Shown here: positions 48,137 through 58,108 of the stretch, piece by piece
Position numbering within the stretch: the stretch's first letter is position 1
Layout: every line of letters begins with the position of its first letter
Source of the DNA: WHSW01 sp963769945
GTDB taxonomy: Bacteria > Actinomycetota > Thermoleophilia > Solirubrobacterales > 70-9
Assembly (NCBI GenBank): GCA_963769945.1
Contig: CAVYOA010000006.1
Span: 99,528 to 163,527 of the forward strand
Direction of reading: 5' to 3'
Length of the DNA stretch: 64,000 bases
Program-made: the position numbers and the translations under genes
Notes under the pieces: model-generated
What the model saw: the letters and a program-made list of their open reading frames with translations, nothing else
What the model was told of the DNA's origin: nothing
Databases searched by the model: none

Positions 48137-51100
48137 ATGGCTCCCGAAGCGACCGCGACTACCAACCCTCTCGACGCGTTCAGCGAGGCTACGCGCCGCT
48201 GGTTCGAGTCGTCGTTCGAGGCTCCCACCCCTGCCCAGGCCGCCGGCTGGCCGAAGATCGCCACCGGCGCCAACACCTTGATCTGCGCGCCGACAGGGTC
48301 GGGCAAGACGCTGAGCGCGTTTCTGTGGGGAATCGACACCCTCGCGCGCCGACCCGAGCAGCTCGGGATCGGGGTGAAGATCGTTTACGTCTCGCCCCTG
48401 AAAGCCCTCTCCTACGACGTCGAGCGCAACCTGCGCGCGCCGCTGAAGGGCATCGGCGCCGAGGTCTCGGTCGGGCTGCGCACCGGCGACACGCCGCAGA
48501 AGGAGCGCCAGGCGATGAAGCGCACGCCGCCAGACATCCTGATCACGACGCCGGAGTCGCTCTATCTGATGATGACGTCGCAGGTGCGCGAGATCCTCAC
48601 CGGGGTCGAGGCGGTGATCGTCGACGAGATCCACGCCGTGGCGCAGTCCAAGCGCGGCTCGCATCTGGCGCTGACGCTCGAGCGCCTCTCCCACCTCGTC
48701 CTCAACCACGAAAGCGACGAGCAGGCCTCGCTCAACGCTGCGCCGCGAGCCGAGCGCCGCGACCCGCAGCGAATCGGCCTCTCGGCCACGCAACGCCCAC
48801 TCGAGCGCATCGCACAGTTCCTCGTCGGCCCCAAGCGCAAGTGCGAGATCGTCAACGCCGGCGTCCGCAAGGACCTCGACCTCGAGATCGTCGTCCCGGT
48901 CGAAGACATGACCGACCTCGGGACGCCCCTTGCAGGAGCCAACGGCTCCCCGGAGCCCCTAGACCCAGTCGCAGCCTTGGAAGCGATCCCCAACCCGCGC
49001 TCGATCTGGCCCGCCATCTACCCCGAGCTCCTGCGCCTAGTCCGAGAGCACACCTCAACCATCATCTTCGTCAACAACCGCCGCGGCGCCGAACGCTTAG
49101 CCAAGCGCCTCAACGAGCTCCACAACGAGGAACCTGAGCAGGAATTACCGGCAACCGAGCATGCGGGCAACTCAACGTCAACCGCAAGTGCTTCACGGGC
49201 GGGTGGCGGCGAGGGAGGGCCTCCCGACGCCCGCCCGCAGGCGCAAGCCGAGGACGGCGGCGGGAGTCCTCGGCGACAGGACCCGCCCGCCACCGGACCC
49301 GGGAGTTCTGGCCGACAGGACCCGCCAGTCACCGACGCCCCACAGCCTTTCGAGGAAATAGCAAGAGCCCACCACGGCTCCCTCGCCCACGAAGAGCGCC
49401 TGGTCGTGGAAGAACTTCTCAAGTCGGGAAAGCTGCCCTGCCTCGTCGCCACCTCCTCGCTCGAGCTCGGCATCGACATGGGTGCCCTCGACCTCGTGAT
49501 CCAGGTCGAGTCGCCGAAGTCGGTCTCCCGCGGACTGCAGCGCGTCGGGCGTGCCGGCCACCAGCTCAACGAGGTCTCCAAGGGCCGGATCTTTCCCAAG
49601 TTCCGTGCCGACCTGCTCGAGTGCGCGGTCGTCGCCCAGCGGATGCGAAAGGGGGAGATCGAGGAGACGGTGATCCCTCGCAACCCGCTCGACGTGCTCG
49701 CTCAGCAGATCGTCGCGATGGTCGCCGACAGCGAGTGGGAGGTGAGCGAGCTGGAAAAGGTCGTGACCGCGTCGGAGCCGTTCTCCGAGCTTTCGCGCGA
49801 GCAGCTCGAGAACGTGCTCGACATGCTCGACGGCCGCTACCCCTCCGAGAAGTTCGCCGAGCTGCGCCCGCGTCTGGTCTGGGATCGCACCCACGGCACG
49901 GTTCGCGGACGCAAGGGCGCACGTCAGCTCGCGGTCACCAACGCGGGCACGATTCCCGATCGCGGCCTCTATGGCGTCCATCTACCCGACGGTCGCCGAG
50001 TCGGCGAGCTCGACGAGGAGATGGTCTACGAGGCGCGAGCCGGCCAGACCTTCCTGCTCGGAGCGACGACATGGCGGATTCAGGAGATCACCCGCGACCG
50101 CGTCATTGTCGTTCCCGCCCCTGGGGTTCCCGGTGCGGTTCCGTTCTGGCGCGGAGACGGCGTCGGGCGCCCGTCCGAGCTCGGCCGCGCGATCGGCGCC
50201 TTTTCGCGCGAGGCCGTATCGAAGGACGCGGCGACGCTCGCGGTTGAGAACGACCTCGACGAGCGGGCCGCCCAGAACCTGCTCGCCTATCTGCTCGAAC
50301 AGCAGGCGGCAACACGGGTCGTGCCCTCCGACCAGACGCTGGTCGTGGAGAAGTTCCGCGATGAAATCGGCGACTGGCGCCTATGCGTTCTTTCTCCCTT
50401 CGGCGGCCGTGTGCACGCGGCGTGGGGACTCGCGATCTCAGCTCGAATTCGCCACGAGCTCGACCTCGAAGCCGACGCGATCTGGTCTGACGACGGCATC
50501 GTCATCCACCTTCCCGACGCCGACGAGCCGCCCGACGCGGAGATGATCATGCTCGAGCCCGAGGAGGTCGAGGATCTCGTCGTGCGCGAGCTCGGTGGCT
50601 CGGCGCTCTTCGGCGCTCGCTTTCGCGAGAACGCCGCGCGCAGCCTGCTGATCCCGCGCGCCTATCCGGGCAAGCGCACGCCGTTGTGGCAGCAGCGACT
50701 GAAGTCGCAGAGCCTGCTCGAGGTCGCCAAGGACTTCCCCCGCTTCCCCGTCATCCTCGAGACTTACCGCGAGTGCCTGCGTGATGTGCTCGACCTGCCG
50801 GCACTGGTCGATCTGCTGCGCGACCTGCAGTCGCGAAAGATCACCCTGGTCGAGGTCGAGACACAGACCGCTTCGCCGTTTGCCTCGTCGCTGCTGTTCG
50901 ACTACGTCGCCACCTACATGTACGAGGGCGACACGCCCAACGCCGAGCGACGCGCCGCTGCTCTGGCGCTCGACCGCGACCTGCTCTCGGAACTGCTGGG
51001 CGCCGAGGAGCTGCGCGAGCTGATCGACGTCGAGGCCTTGGATGAGGTCGAGCGCTCGTTGCAGCTGATGCACCCCGACGCCCTGGCAAAGGACCGTGAC

Positions 51101-52811
51101 GGCCTGCAGCAGGTGCTGCGTCGCCTCGGCGACCTGACGCTCGAGGAGGCTGAGCTGCGGACGGCGGAGGGCTACTCGGCGAAGTCGATGCTTGACAAGC
51201 TCGAGCGCGAGCGCCGCTCGGTCTCGGTGCGAATCGCAGGCGAAGAGCGCTGGATCGCCGCCGAGGACGCCGGTCTCTATCGCGACGCGCTTGGGGTGCC
51301 GCCACCCGGCGGGCTGCCCGACGTCTTCCTTGAGGAGGTGCCCGAGGCGATGGCTGCACTGATCCGTCGCTACGCTCGCACGCACGGGCCCTTCCCCACG
51401 GCGATGCCCAAAGCGCGCTTCGGCGTCGACGTCACCAGTGCGCTGAAGGAGCTCGAGCGCGCGGGTGAGTTGGTGCGCGGCGAGTTGCTGCCCGGCGGCA
51501 GCGAGCGCGAGTGGTGTGACACCGACGTGCTGCGCCGGGTGCGCCGCGCCAGCGTCGCCGCGCTTCGCAAAGAGGTCGAGGCCGTCGATCAGTCCGAGTT
51601 GGCGCGGTTCCTGCCGGCGTGGCAGAACGTCGACGCGCACCGTCCCGCGGGAGCGGGCCCCGATCGCCTGCGCGAGGCGCTGGTGCCGCTTCAGGGCGTC
51701 GCGTTGACGCCAGAGGTGTGGGAGCGCGATGTGCTCCCCCGTCGCCTCGGCGCCTACAGCCCCAACTGGCTCGACCAGCTCACGACCTCCGGCGAGATCG
51801 TCTGGATCGGCGCCGGGTCGCTGCTGCGCACCGGCCGCGTCGCGCTTTACTTTCGCGAGGACGTTCGCCTCGCCGGGCCGCCACCGTCGAACGCCAAGCT
51901 CGAGCGACCCGAGGGCGAGGTGCACGATGCGATCCGTGAGCTGACTCGCGGGAGCGCCCTCGTTCTGGCTCGACCTCGTCGCCGAGTTGGACCACGAGCG
52001 CGAGGAGCTCCATTCCGCGCTCTGGGACCTGGTTTGGGCGGGCGAGGTCACCAACGACGGCTTCGCGCCCCTGCGCGCACGGCGGCTGACGGCCGTCGGT
52101 CGCGACCGCCGCCCTCAGCGTCGCTTCGCCTCGCGCCGCCAGGGCTCATCCGAGGCGATCGTCGGGCGCTGGTCGCTGGCTGAGACGTTGTTTCGAAACG
52201 CGCCTCAGCAGGGCCCACGTTTGCGTGCCCAGGCCGAGCTGATGCTGGAGCGCTACGGCATCGTCACCCGTGAGACGGTCCTCGCCGAGGGCGTACCGGG
52301 CGGATTCTCGAGCCTCTATGGCGAGCTCTCCAACCTCGAGATCCTCGGCACGGCCCGCCGCGGGTACTTCGTCGAGGGTCTCGGCGGAGCCCAGTTCGCC
52401 CTCGCCGGTGCCGTCGAGCGCCTGCGGGCGATGCCACACGTCGAGGACGACTACCTGATCCTGGCCGCGACCGACCCCGCGCAGCCATATGGCGCCTCGC
52501 TTGCCTGGCCCAAGCGCGAGCAAGGCCGGCGCCCGGCGCGTACCCCGGGCGCATTCGTCCTGCTTCGTGACGGCAACCCGATCGTCTACGTCGAGCGCGG
52601 CGGCAAGGGCATCGTTCGCCTTGTCGAGCTCGAGGGCGAGGCGCTGACGGAGGCGGTTACTCGCCTCGCCGAGGCTGCGGCGTCGAAGCAGCTTCCCAAG
52701 CTTGGAATCGAGCGCGTCGACGGCGAGCCGGTGATGGGCTCGGGCCTCGAGGCCCAGATCATCGCAGCCGGCTTCTCGCGCCAGCCGCGAAGGCTCGTCG
52801 CGGCCGGTTGA
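48137..52811 (+). CDS. lhr: Lhr-family large ATP-dependent DNA helicase, frameshifted near the C-terminus
   Basis: About 1,550 residues when joined. Motifs: TPAQAAGWPKIA, Walker A CAPTGSGKTLSAFLWG, VDEIHAVAQSKRGSHLAL, RIGLSATQRPLERIA, IIFVNNRRGAERLAKRLNEL, ATSSLELGIDMGALDL and GLQRVGRAGHQLNE, followed by the Lhr WH and beta-barrel region (LLGATTWRIQEITRDRVIV, VPFWRGDGVGRPSELGRAIG). The long C-terminal Lhr domain continues; a shift near 51950 moves into WLDLVAELDHEREELHSALW and the end at 52811. Between the two RecA lobes is a low-complexity insertion of about 75 residues. Lhr is a mycobacterial DNA-repair helicase, induced by damage. Confidence 0.92.
49262..49339 (+). repeat. Two tandem 39-bp repeats inside lhr
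   Basis: Units 49262-49300 and 49301-49339 are related and encode GSPRRQDPPATGP and GSSGRQDPPVTDA. Each contains CGACAGGACCCGCC or the close variant with an imperfect inverted copy of GGCGGG upstream. They lie in the in-frame Pro/Gly-rich insertion between the helicase lobes. Confidence 0.75.
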
Positions 52812-52814
52812 GCG

Positions 52815-53577
52815 ATGCCCGAGGGCGACACGATCCACCGCGCCGCGCGCGCGCATGAACGCGGCGCTTCAGGGCAAGGAGATCGCGCTCGCCGACGCGC
52901 CCAATCCGCGCTCGCCGATCTTCAACCGCGCCGCCGAGTTGCAGGGGCGAACGCTCGAGCAAGCCGAGGCCTTCGGCAAGCACCTTGTCGCCCATTTCTC
53001 CGGCGACCTCGTCGTCCACAGCCACCTCGGCATGAACGGGCGCTGGTTCATCAGCGCCGACGGGCGTTTGCCCTACGGCAAGCCGTGGCTGAGACTCGCG
53101 TCGGGCCGGGGGATCGCTTCGCAGAACGGCGGCAAGCTGCTGCGCGTCGTCAGCGAGTCTCGGATGCGAAACGACCCGGGCCTGCGCCGGCTCGGTCCCG
53201 ACCCGCTTCGACCCGGGTTCGAGGTTGCCGCCGCCTGCCAGCGAATGCGACGCCTCGGCGGTAGCCGCGAGATCGGCGATGCCCTGCTCGATCAGGAGAT
53301 CATCGGCGGGATCGGTAACGCGATACGCAACGAGGCGCTGTTTCGTGCGCGCATCAGTCCCTGGCGCAAGGTCGTGGATCTAAGCGAGGAGGAGCTCGAG
53401 CGCACGATCGCCGAGAACGAGCGGGTGATGAAGATCTCGATCGCCAAGGGCCGGCGCCCGCATTCGATCTATCGCGGCACCCGGCGCGGCTGCCCACGCT
53501 GCGGCGACAAGGTGCATTCCCGCGGCCAGGGCGACGACAACCGCACGGCGTACTGGTGTGCGTCCTGTCAGACCTGA
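52815..53577 (+). CDS. nei: Fpg/Nei-family DNA glycosylase (endonuclease VIII-like), frameshifted at the start
   Basis: ATG 52815 starts MPEGDTIHRAARA, with the catalytic Pro2 and Glu3 exposed after Met removal. In a GC dinucleotide run near 52845-52855 the frame shifts to MNAALQGKEIALADAPNPRS. Further motifs: VVHSHLGMNGRW, RLGPDPLRPGF, ALLDQEIIGGIGNAIRNEAL (helix-two-turn-helix) and the zinc finger CPRCGDKVHSRGQGDDNRTA with CASC. It removes oxidised bases and cuts the strand. It follows lhr after four bases, so repair genes are grouped. Confidence 0.9.
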
Positions 53578-53592
53578 TCGAGGCACAAGCGC

Positions 53593-53598
53593 GATACT
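53593..53598 (+). promoter_or_regulatory. -10 element GATACT for the Crp/Fnr gene
   Basis: GATACT ends exactly six bases before ATG 53605, the same leaderless geometry as several other genes. Confidence 0.45.
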
Positions 53599-53604
53599 GG
53601 CCCC

Positions 53605-54288
53605 ATGGCAGAGGCATCCGCGCAGCTGCTCGGCCGCGTCCCGCTGTTCAGCGACCTTTCGGAGGCTGAGCTCGAACGTATCGGCTCGGTCGCTGTCCCG
53701 CGCGCGTTTCCAAAGAATGTGCGGGTGTTTCACGAGGGCGATAAGTCGGATGCCTGCTACATCGTGCGTTCGGGCGAGCTGCGGGTCACCCGCGAGCACT
53801 CCGACGGGCGCGCGATCGCGCTTGCGACCCTCGGCCCCGGCGATATCTTCGGCGAGTTGGCGATGCTCGACGGCGGCAGCCGCTCGGCCAGCGTCGAGAC
53901 GCTCATCGACTCCGAGCTGCTCGCCCTGCCGGCTGCTGACGTGCGCCGGGTTATCTCCGACCACGGCGACATCGCCGCGAAGCTGATCGTCGCGATCACC
54001 AAGCGCCTGCGCGAGACGAACGAGCGCGTTGCCCGGCAGTCGTTCCAGACCGTTCCCAGCCGTGTTGCAGGCGTCCTCTCACAGCTGATCGCCGAGGAGG
54101 TCGTGCCCGAGGATCGCCGCGGGATCACGGTGCAGATGACGCAAGCCGACCTCGCTCAGCTGGCCGGTACCTCGCGCGAGAGCGTCAGCCGATTCCTCGC
54201 CACGCTCGAACGCGCCGGCGTGGTCGCGGTCGGCCGTGGGCGAGTAACGGTGCTCGAGCCGCGCCGCCTACGGGCCTACATCTTCTAA
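53605..54288 (+). CDS. Crp/Fnr-family transcriptional regulator
   Basis: The 227-residue protein has a cyclic-nucleotide-binding barrel (LFSDLSEAELERIGSVAVPR, HEGDKSDACYIVRSGELRV, GDIFGELAMLDGGSRSASVE with the cAMP phosphate-cassette pattern GELA-x6-RSA) and a C-terminal winged helix (MTQADLAQLAGTSRESVSRF). There are no Fnr iron-sulfur cysteines, so cAMP or another nucleotide is likelier than oxygen sensing. Targets are unknown. Confidence 0.9.
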   Translation: MAEASAQLLGRVPLFSDLSEAELERIGSVAVPRAFPKNVRVFHEGDKSDACYIVRSGELRVTREHSDGRAIALATLGPGDIFGELAMLDGGSRSASVETLIDSELLALPAADVRRVISDHGDIAAKLIVAITKRLRETNERVARQSFQTVPSRVAGVLSQLIAEEVVPEDRRGITVQMTQADLAQLAGTSRESVSRFLATLERAGVVAVGRGRVTVLEPRRLRAYIF

Positions 54289-54304
54289 GCGCCGCTCGCC
54301 CCGC

Positions 54305-54974
54305 ATGACCACCTTCGCCGACAAGCGCGCGCGTATGGTCCAGCGCCAGCTGCGCCGCCGTGGGATCTCCGACGAGCGCGTGCTCGCGGCGATGGCGCAG
54401 GTGCCGCGGGAGCTCTTCGTCAGCGAGAGTCTGCAGTCGAAGGCCTATCGCGATGGCGCCCTGCCGATCGGCGAGCAGCAGACCATCTCCCAGCCGTGGA
54501 TCGTCGCCGCGATCGCCCAGTGGCTTCGGCTGCGCGGAAGCGAGCGACTGCTCGAGATCGGTACCGGCTCTGGTTACTCGACCGCGGTCCTCTGCCGTCT
54601 CGCCGCGTCGGTTGTCAGCATCGAGCGCATCGAATCCCTGGGCGCCGAAGCTGAGGCGCCGCCTCCGCGCGCTCGGCTGCGACAACGCCGAGCTCCATGT
54701 CGGTGACGGCTCGCTCGGTCTTCCCGAACAAGCCCCGTTCGACGCGATTGCCGTCCATGCAGCAGCGCCGCGGCTGCCACCGGCGCTGTTCGCTCAGCTC
54801 GCCGTCGGTGGGCGCATCGTGATCCCGCTGATCGATGGGCCGGCGGAGCAGCTGACCGTGATCACTCGCACCGCGACCGAGTTCGATCTCGACCGAGGCG
54901 CCGGCCTCGAGCAGACAGCGATCGCGCCATGTCGCTTCGTTCGGCTGCTCGGGGAGCAGGGCTTTAGAACCTAA
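54305..54974 (+). CDS. pcm: Protein-L-isoaspartate O-methyltransferase, frameshifted
   Basis: The N-terminal part has MVQRQLRRRGISDERVLAAM, VPRELFV, GEQQTISQPWIVAAIAQWL and the SAM motif LLEIGTGSGYSTAVLCRLA. A one-base shift near 54645 (after VVSIERIESLG) leads to KLRRRLRALGCDNAELHVGD and DAIAVHAAAPRLPPALFAQL, VGGRIVIPL. It repairs isoaspartyl residues in aged proteins. It follows the Crp/Fnr gene by 16 bases. Confidence 0.88.
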
Positions 54975-54978
54975 GCGA

Positions 54979-54984
54979 TAGGCT
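54979..54984 (+). promoter_or_regulatory. -10 element TAGGCT for the ASCH-like gene
   Basis: TAGGCT ends nine bases before ATG 54994, giving a leader of about three bases. Confidence 0.4.
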
Positions 54985-54993
54985 GCCGAGCCG

Positions 54994-55392
54994 ATGGCCC
55001 ACGGCTTCTTCGCGCTCAACTTCTTCTCGCCCGCGTTCAGCGATCAGCTCAAGCGCGGGCGCAAGACGGCGACGATCCGCCTCGGCGACAAGTCGAGCAA
55101 GTACCAGCGGGGCCAGCTGCTGTGGGTGACGATCGGCCACCAGCACAGCCCGCGCGAGAAGATCTTCACCGCCGTCATCGACGATGTCGAGGTCAAGCGC
55201 GCCAGCGAGCTTTCGCCGCGCGATATCGAGCACGACAACCCCGAGTTTCGCCGCGTCGAGGAAACGCTCGGCTTCATGCGCCAGATCTACGGTCGCGAGA
55301 TCGATCCCGAGGAGACGATCACGGTCGTGCGTTTCTCGCGTGTGCACGAGCCCCCGCCGGGCTTCAGCAACGGCGACCCGTCGCGGAACTAG
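54994..55392 (+). CDS. ASCH-domain-like RNA-binding protein
   Basis: The 132-residue protein has FFSPAFSDQLKRGRKTATIR, LGDKSSKYQRGQLLWVTIG and VIDDVEVKRASELSPRDIEH, matching the ASCH/PUA-like fold with the conserved KTATIR-type motif. ASCH proteins bind RNA or modified nucleosides; some are hydrolases. No specific role is clear. Confidence 0.72.
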   Translation: MAHGFFALNFFSPAFSDQLKRGRKTATIRLGDKSSKYQRGQLLWVTIGHQHSPREKIFTAVIDDVEVKRASELSPRDIEHDNPEFRRVEETLGFMRQIYGREIDPEETITVVRFSRVHEPPPGFSNGDPSRN

Positions 55393-55412
55393 ATCAGCGC
55401 CGCTCGAGCCAA

Positions 55413-55888
55413 GTGCCAACGAGTACACGTTCCTCAGCACATGGCTGCTGGAGTGCGACCGTGACCGCGTCTGGGAGGCGATCTATGACGAGCGCGCCTG
55501 GCCGAGCTGGTGGCGGGGCCTCGAGAGCGTGGTCGAGCTCGATCCCGGTGACGAGATCGGCGTCGGCGCACACTCGCGTCTCACCTGGCGGGCGAAGCTT
55601 CCGTATTCGCTCGTCTTCGAGGCCAAGGCCGGGTGATCGAGAAGCCTCGCCTGGTCGTCGCCGACGTCACCGGCGAGCTCACCGGCACCGGCACCTGGCG
55701 CCTGTTCGAGCAGGCACGGGTCGACCGTCGTCCTCTACGAATGGAAGGTCGCGACCGCGAAGCGCTGGATGAACCTGCTGGCGCCGGTTCTGACACCGGT
55801 TTTTCGCAGCAACCACGACTGGGTGATGCGAAACGGCGCCACCGGGATCGCAGCCTTGCTGGACTGTCGCCTGCTGGCGTCGGGGTGA
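55413..55888 (+). CDS. SRPBCC-fold (polyketide cyclase/dehydrase-like) protein with several frameshifts
   Basis: Readable pieces in order: NEYTFLSTWLLECDRDRVWE, AIYDERAWPSWWRGLESVVE, SRLTWRAKLPYSLVFEAKA, then VIEKPRLVVADVTGEL in another frame, then STVVLYEWKVATAKRWMNLL and HDWVMRNGATGIAALLDCRL in a third, stopping at 55886-55888. Shifts lie near 55632 (a GGG run) and 55710, and probably just after GTG 55413. The fold binds hydrophobic ligands. The real gene is likely intact in the organism. Confidence 0.7.
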
Positions 55889-55904
55889 CGAACTGCAGCG
55901 TAAG

Positions 55905-55925
55905 TCTAAGTCTTCACGACTTAGA
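55905..55925. repeat. 8-bp inverted repeat upstream of the groES promoter
   Basis: TCTAAGTC and GACTTAGA flank TTCAC. It lies 26 bases before the groES -10 box and overlaps the spacer upstream of the -35. It may terminate the preceding gene or bind a second regulator. Confidence 0.5.
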
Positions 55926-55927
55926 TA

Positions 55928-55956
55928 CTGGACATCCACGCCGACCTGGCTACACT
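55928..55956 (+). promoter_or_regulatory. groESL promoter
   Basis: CTGGAC (55928-55933) and TACACT (55951-55956) are spaced by 17 bases, a near-consensus housekeeping promoter. Expected +1 is about 55963, just upstream of the CIRCE element. Confidence 0.6.
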
Positions 55957-55966
55957 CCCTTTGGGT

Positions 55967-55993
55967 TTGGCACTCTCGTCTGTAGAGTGCCAA
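55967..55993. promoter_or_regulatory. CIRCE operator (HrcA site) upstream of groES
   Basis: TTGGCACTC and GAGTGCCAA are perfect 9-bp inverted repeats separated by nine bases, the classic CIRCE layout (consensus TTAGCACTC-N9-GAGTGCTAA). HrcA bound here would block groESL transcription until heat stress. hrcA itself is not in the window. Confidence 0.93.
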
Positions 55994-56062
55994 GACGCTG
56001 GCTCTGTTCGCTCTCGAGCCAAAGCTTGTTTGAACCGCCAATCCCTACGGAGGTAAGTACGT

Positions 56063-56358
56063 ATGAGAAGAACTTGAAGCCGCTGGGCGATCGATTGATC
56101 GTCAAGGCCGTGGACGAGGAGCAGACGACCGCCAGTGGCATCGTGCTCCCGGACACCGCAAAGGAAAAGCCGCAGAAGGGCAAGGTCGTCGCAGTCGGTG
56201 ACGGAGCCTGGGACGAAGACGGCGAGAAGCGGATCCCGCTCGACGTCGCAGAGGGCGACGAGGTCCTCTACAGCAAGTACGGCGGCACCGAGATCAAGAT
56301 CGAGGGCGAGGACGTTCTCGTCCTTCGCGAATCGGACGTTCTCGCAAAAGTCGTCTAA
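56063..56358 (+). CDS. groS: Co-chaperonin GroES (frameshift just after the start)
   Basis: A strong GGAGG (56049-56053) sits nine bases before ATG 56063, but that ATG runs into TGA after four codons. One extra A in the run that follows (MRKNLKPLG) restores the known GroES start, so a lost base is the likely cause; TTG 56074 is the alternative. The body is standard: KPLGDRLIVKAVDEEQTTAS, GIVLPDTAKEKPQKGKVVAV and VLYSKYGGTEIKIEGEDVLV. It caps GroEL. Confidence 0.93.
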
Positions 56359-56385
56359 CCAACTCTTCTCTAGGAGGAACGAAAC

Positions 56386-58017
56386 ATGGCTCACAAAGAG
56401 CTCAAGTACGACGCGGAGGCTCGCGCGGCTCTTCAGGCCGGCGTCGACGCAGTCGCAAACGCAGTCAAGGTCACGCTCGGCCCGAAGGGTCGCTACGTAG
56501 TCCTCGACAAGAAGTTCGGTGCGCCGACGATCACCAACGACGGTGTCACGATCGCCCGCGAGATCGAGATCGAGGACGTGTTCGAGAACCAGGGCGCCCA
56601 GCTCGTCCGCGAGGTCGCCACGGCGACCAACGACGTCGCCGGTGACGGCACGACGACCGCGACGCTGCTGGCGCAGACGATCGTCCGCCACGGCCTCAAG
56701 AACGTCGCCGCCGGCGCCAACCCGTTGGCGCTTCGCCGCGGCATCGAGTCGGCCGTCGACCAGGTCGTCGGTCACCTGCGTGACAAGCAGTCGAAGGAGG
56801 TCGGTGGCAAGGAGCAGATCGCCCGCGTCGCCGCGATCTCGGCTGCCGACGAGGAGATCGGCAACATCATCGCTGACGCGATCGAGAAGGTCGGCAAGGA
56901 CGGCGTCGTCAACGTCGAGGAGGGCCAGACGTTCGGCATGGAGCTCGAGTTCACCGAGGGCATGCAGTTCGACAAGGGCTACATCTCGCCCTACATGGTC
57001 ACCGACCAAGACCGTATGGAGGCCGTGCTCGAGGAGCCCTACATCCTCATCGCAAACCAGAAGATCGGATCCGTCCGCGACGTCCTGCCCGTGCTCGAGC
57101 AGACGATGCAGTCGGGCAAGCCGCTCGTGATCATCGCCGAGGACGTCGAGGGCGAGTCGCTCGCGACGCTCGTGGTCAACAAGCTCCGCGGCACCTTCAC
57201 CGGCGTCGCGGTCAAGGCACCCGGTTTCGGCGACCGCCGCAAGCGGATGCTCGAGGACATCGCGATCCTCTCAGGTGGCGAGGTGATCACCGAGGAGATG
57301 GGTCTCAAGCTCGAGAACACCGAGATCTCGCAGCTCGGCCGCGCTCGTCGCGTCGTCGTCTCCAAGGACACGACGACGATCATCGACGGCGCCGGTGAGA
57401 AGAAGGGGATCGAGGGCCGGATCAACCAGATCCGCTCCGAGATCGAGAACACCGATTCCGACTTCGACCGGGAGAAGCTCCAAGAGCGCCTGGCGAAGCT
57501 CGCGGGCGGCGTCGCCGTGGTCAAGGTCGGCGCTGCCACCGAGACCGAGATGAAGGAGAAGAAGCACCGTGTCGAGGACGCCCTGCAGGCAACTCGCGCG
57601 GCGCTCGAGGAGGGCATCGTCCCGGGAGGCGGCGTTGCGCTGCTGAACGCGGTCAGCGCGATCGACTCGAAGCAGCTCGACGCCGACGAGGCGACGGGCG
57701 CGGAGATCATCCGCAAGTCGCTCGAGGAGCCGATCCGCCAGATCTCGTTCAACTCCGGGCTCGAGGGCTCGGTCGTGGTCAACAAGATCCAGGGCATGAA
57801 GGTCGGCGAGGGCCTGAACGCCGAAACGGGCGAGTACGGCGACCTGATCAAGGCCGGCGTCATCGACCCGACCATGGTCACGCGCTCTGCGCTGCAGAAC
57901 GCGGCCTCGATCGCCAAGAACATCCTCACCACCGAGGCGATCGTCGCCGAGCCGCCCGAGAAGGACGGCGGCGGTATGCCCGGCGGCGGTATGCCCGACA
58001 TGGGAGGGATGATGTAG
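56386..58017 (+). CDS. groL: Chaperonin GroEL
   Basis: The 543-residue protein follows a clear ribosome site (AGGAGG). It contains VTLGPKGRYVVLDKKFG, VAGDGTTTATLLAQTIV, LRRGIESAVDQVVGHL, AVKAPGFGDRRKRMLEDIA, EEGIVPGGGVALLNAV and the typical Gly/Met tail (GGGMPDMGGMM). Length and motifs are complete and no frameshift is seen. It is co-transcribed with groES. Confidence 0.98.
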   Translation: MAHKELKYDAEARAALQAGVDAVANAVKVTLGPKGRYVVLDKKFGAPTITNDGVTIAREIEIEDVFENQGAQLVREVATATNDVAGDGTTTATLLAQTIVRHGLKNVAAGANPLALRRGIESAVDQVVGHLRDKQSKEVGGKEQIARVAAISAADEEIGNIIADAIEKVGKDGVVNVEEGQTFGMELEFTEGMQFDKGYISPYMVTDQDRMEAVLEEPYILIANQKIGSVRDVLPVLEQTMQSGKPLVIIAEDVEGESLATLVVNKLRGTFTGVAVKAPGFGDRRKRMLEDIAILSGGEVITEEMGLKLENTEISQLGRARRVVVSKDTTTIIDGAGEKKGIEGRINQIRSEIENTDSDFDREKLQERLAKLAGGVAVVKVGAATETEMKEKKHRVEDALQATRAALEEGIVPGGGVALLNAVSAIDSKQLDADEATGAEIIRKSLEEPIRQISFNSGLEGSVVVNKIQGMKVGEGLNAETGEYGDLIKAGVIDPTMVTRSALQNAASIAKNILTTEAIVAEPPEKDGGGMPGGGMPDMGGMM

Positions 58018-58062
58018 CTCGACTTCCTTCGCGGGCGATGCCCGCCTGGAAGCGTGCCTCAG

Positions 58063-58096
58063 AAGGGCCCGGCCACTGCGGCCGGGCCCTTCTTGC
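58063..58096 (+). terminator. Rho-independent terminator after groEL
   Basis: AAGGGCCCGGCC and GGCCGGGCCCTT form a perfect 12-bp stem around ACTGC, followed by TTCTTGCATT. It lies about 45 bases after the groEL stop. A second smaller hairpin (GCGGGC-GAT-GCCCGC) lies just before it. Confidence 0.9.
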
Positions 58097-58108
58097 ATTC
58101 CTAGGGCT

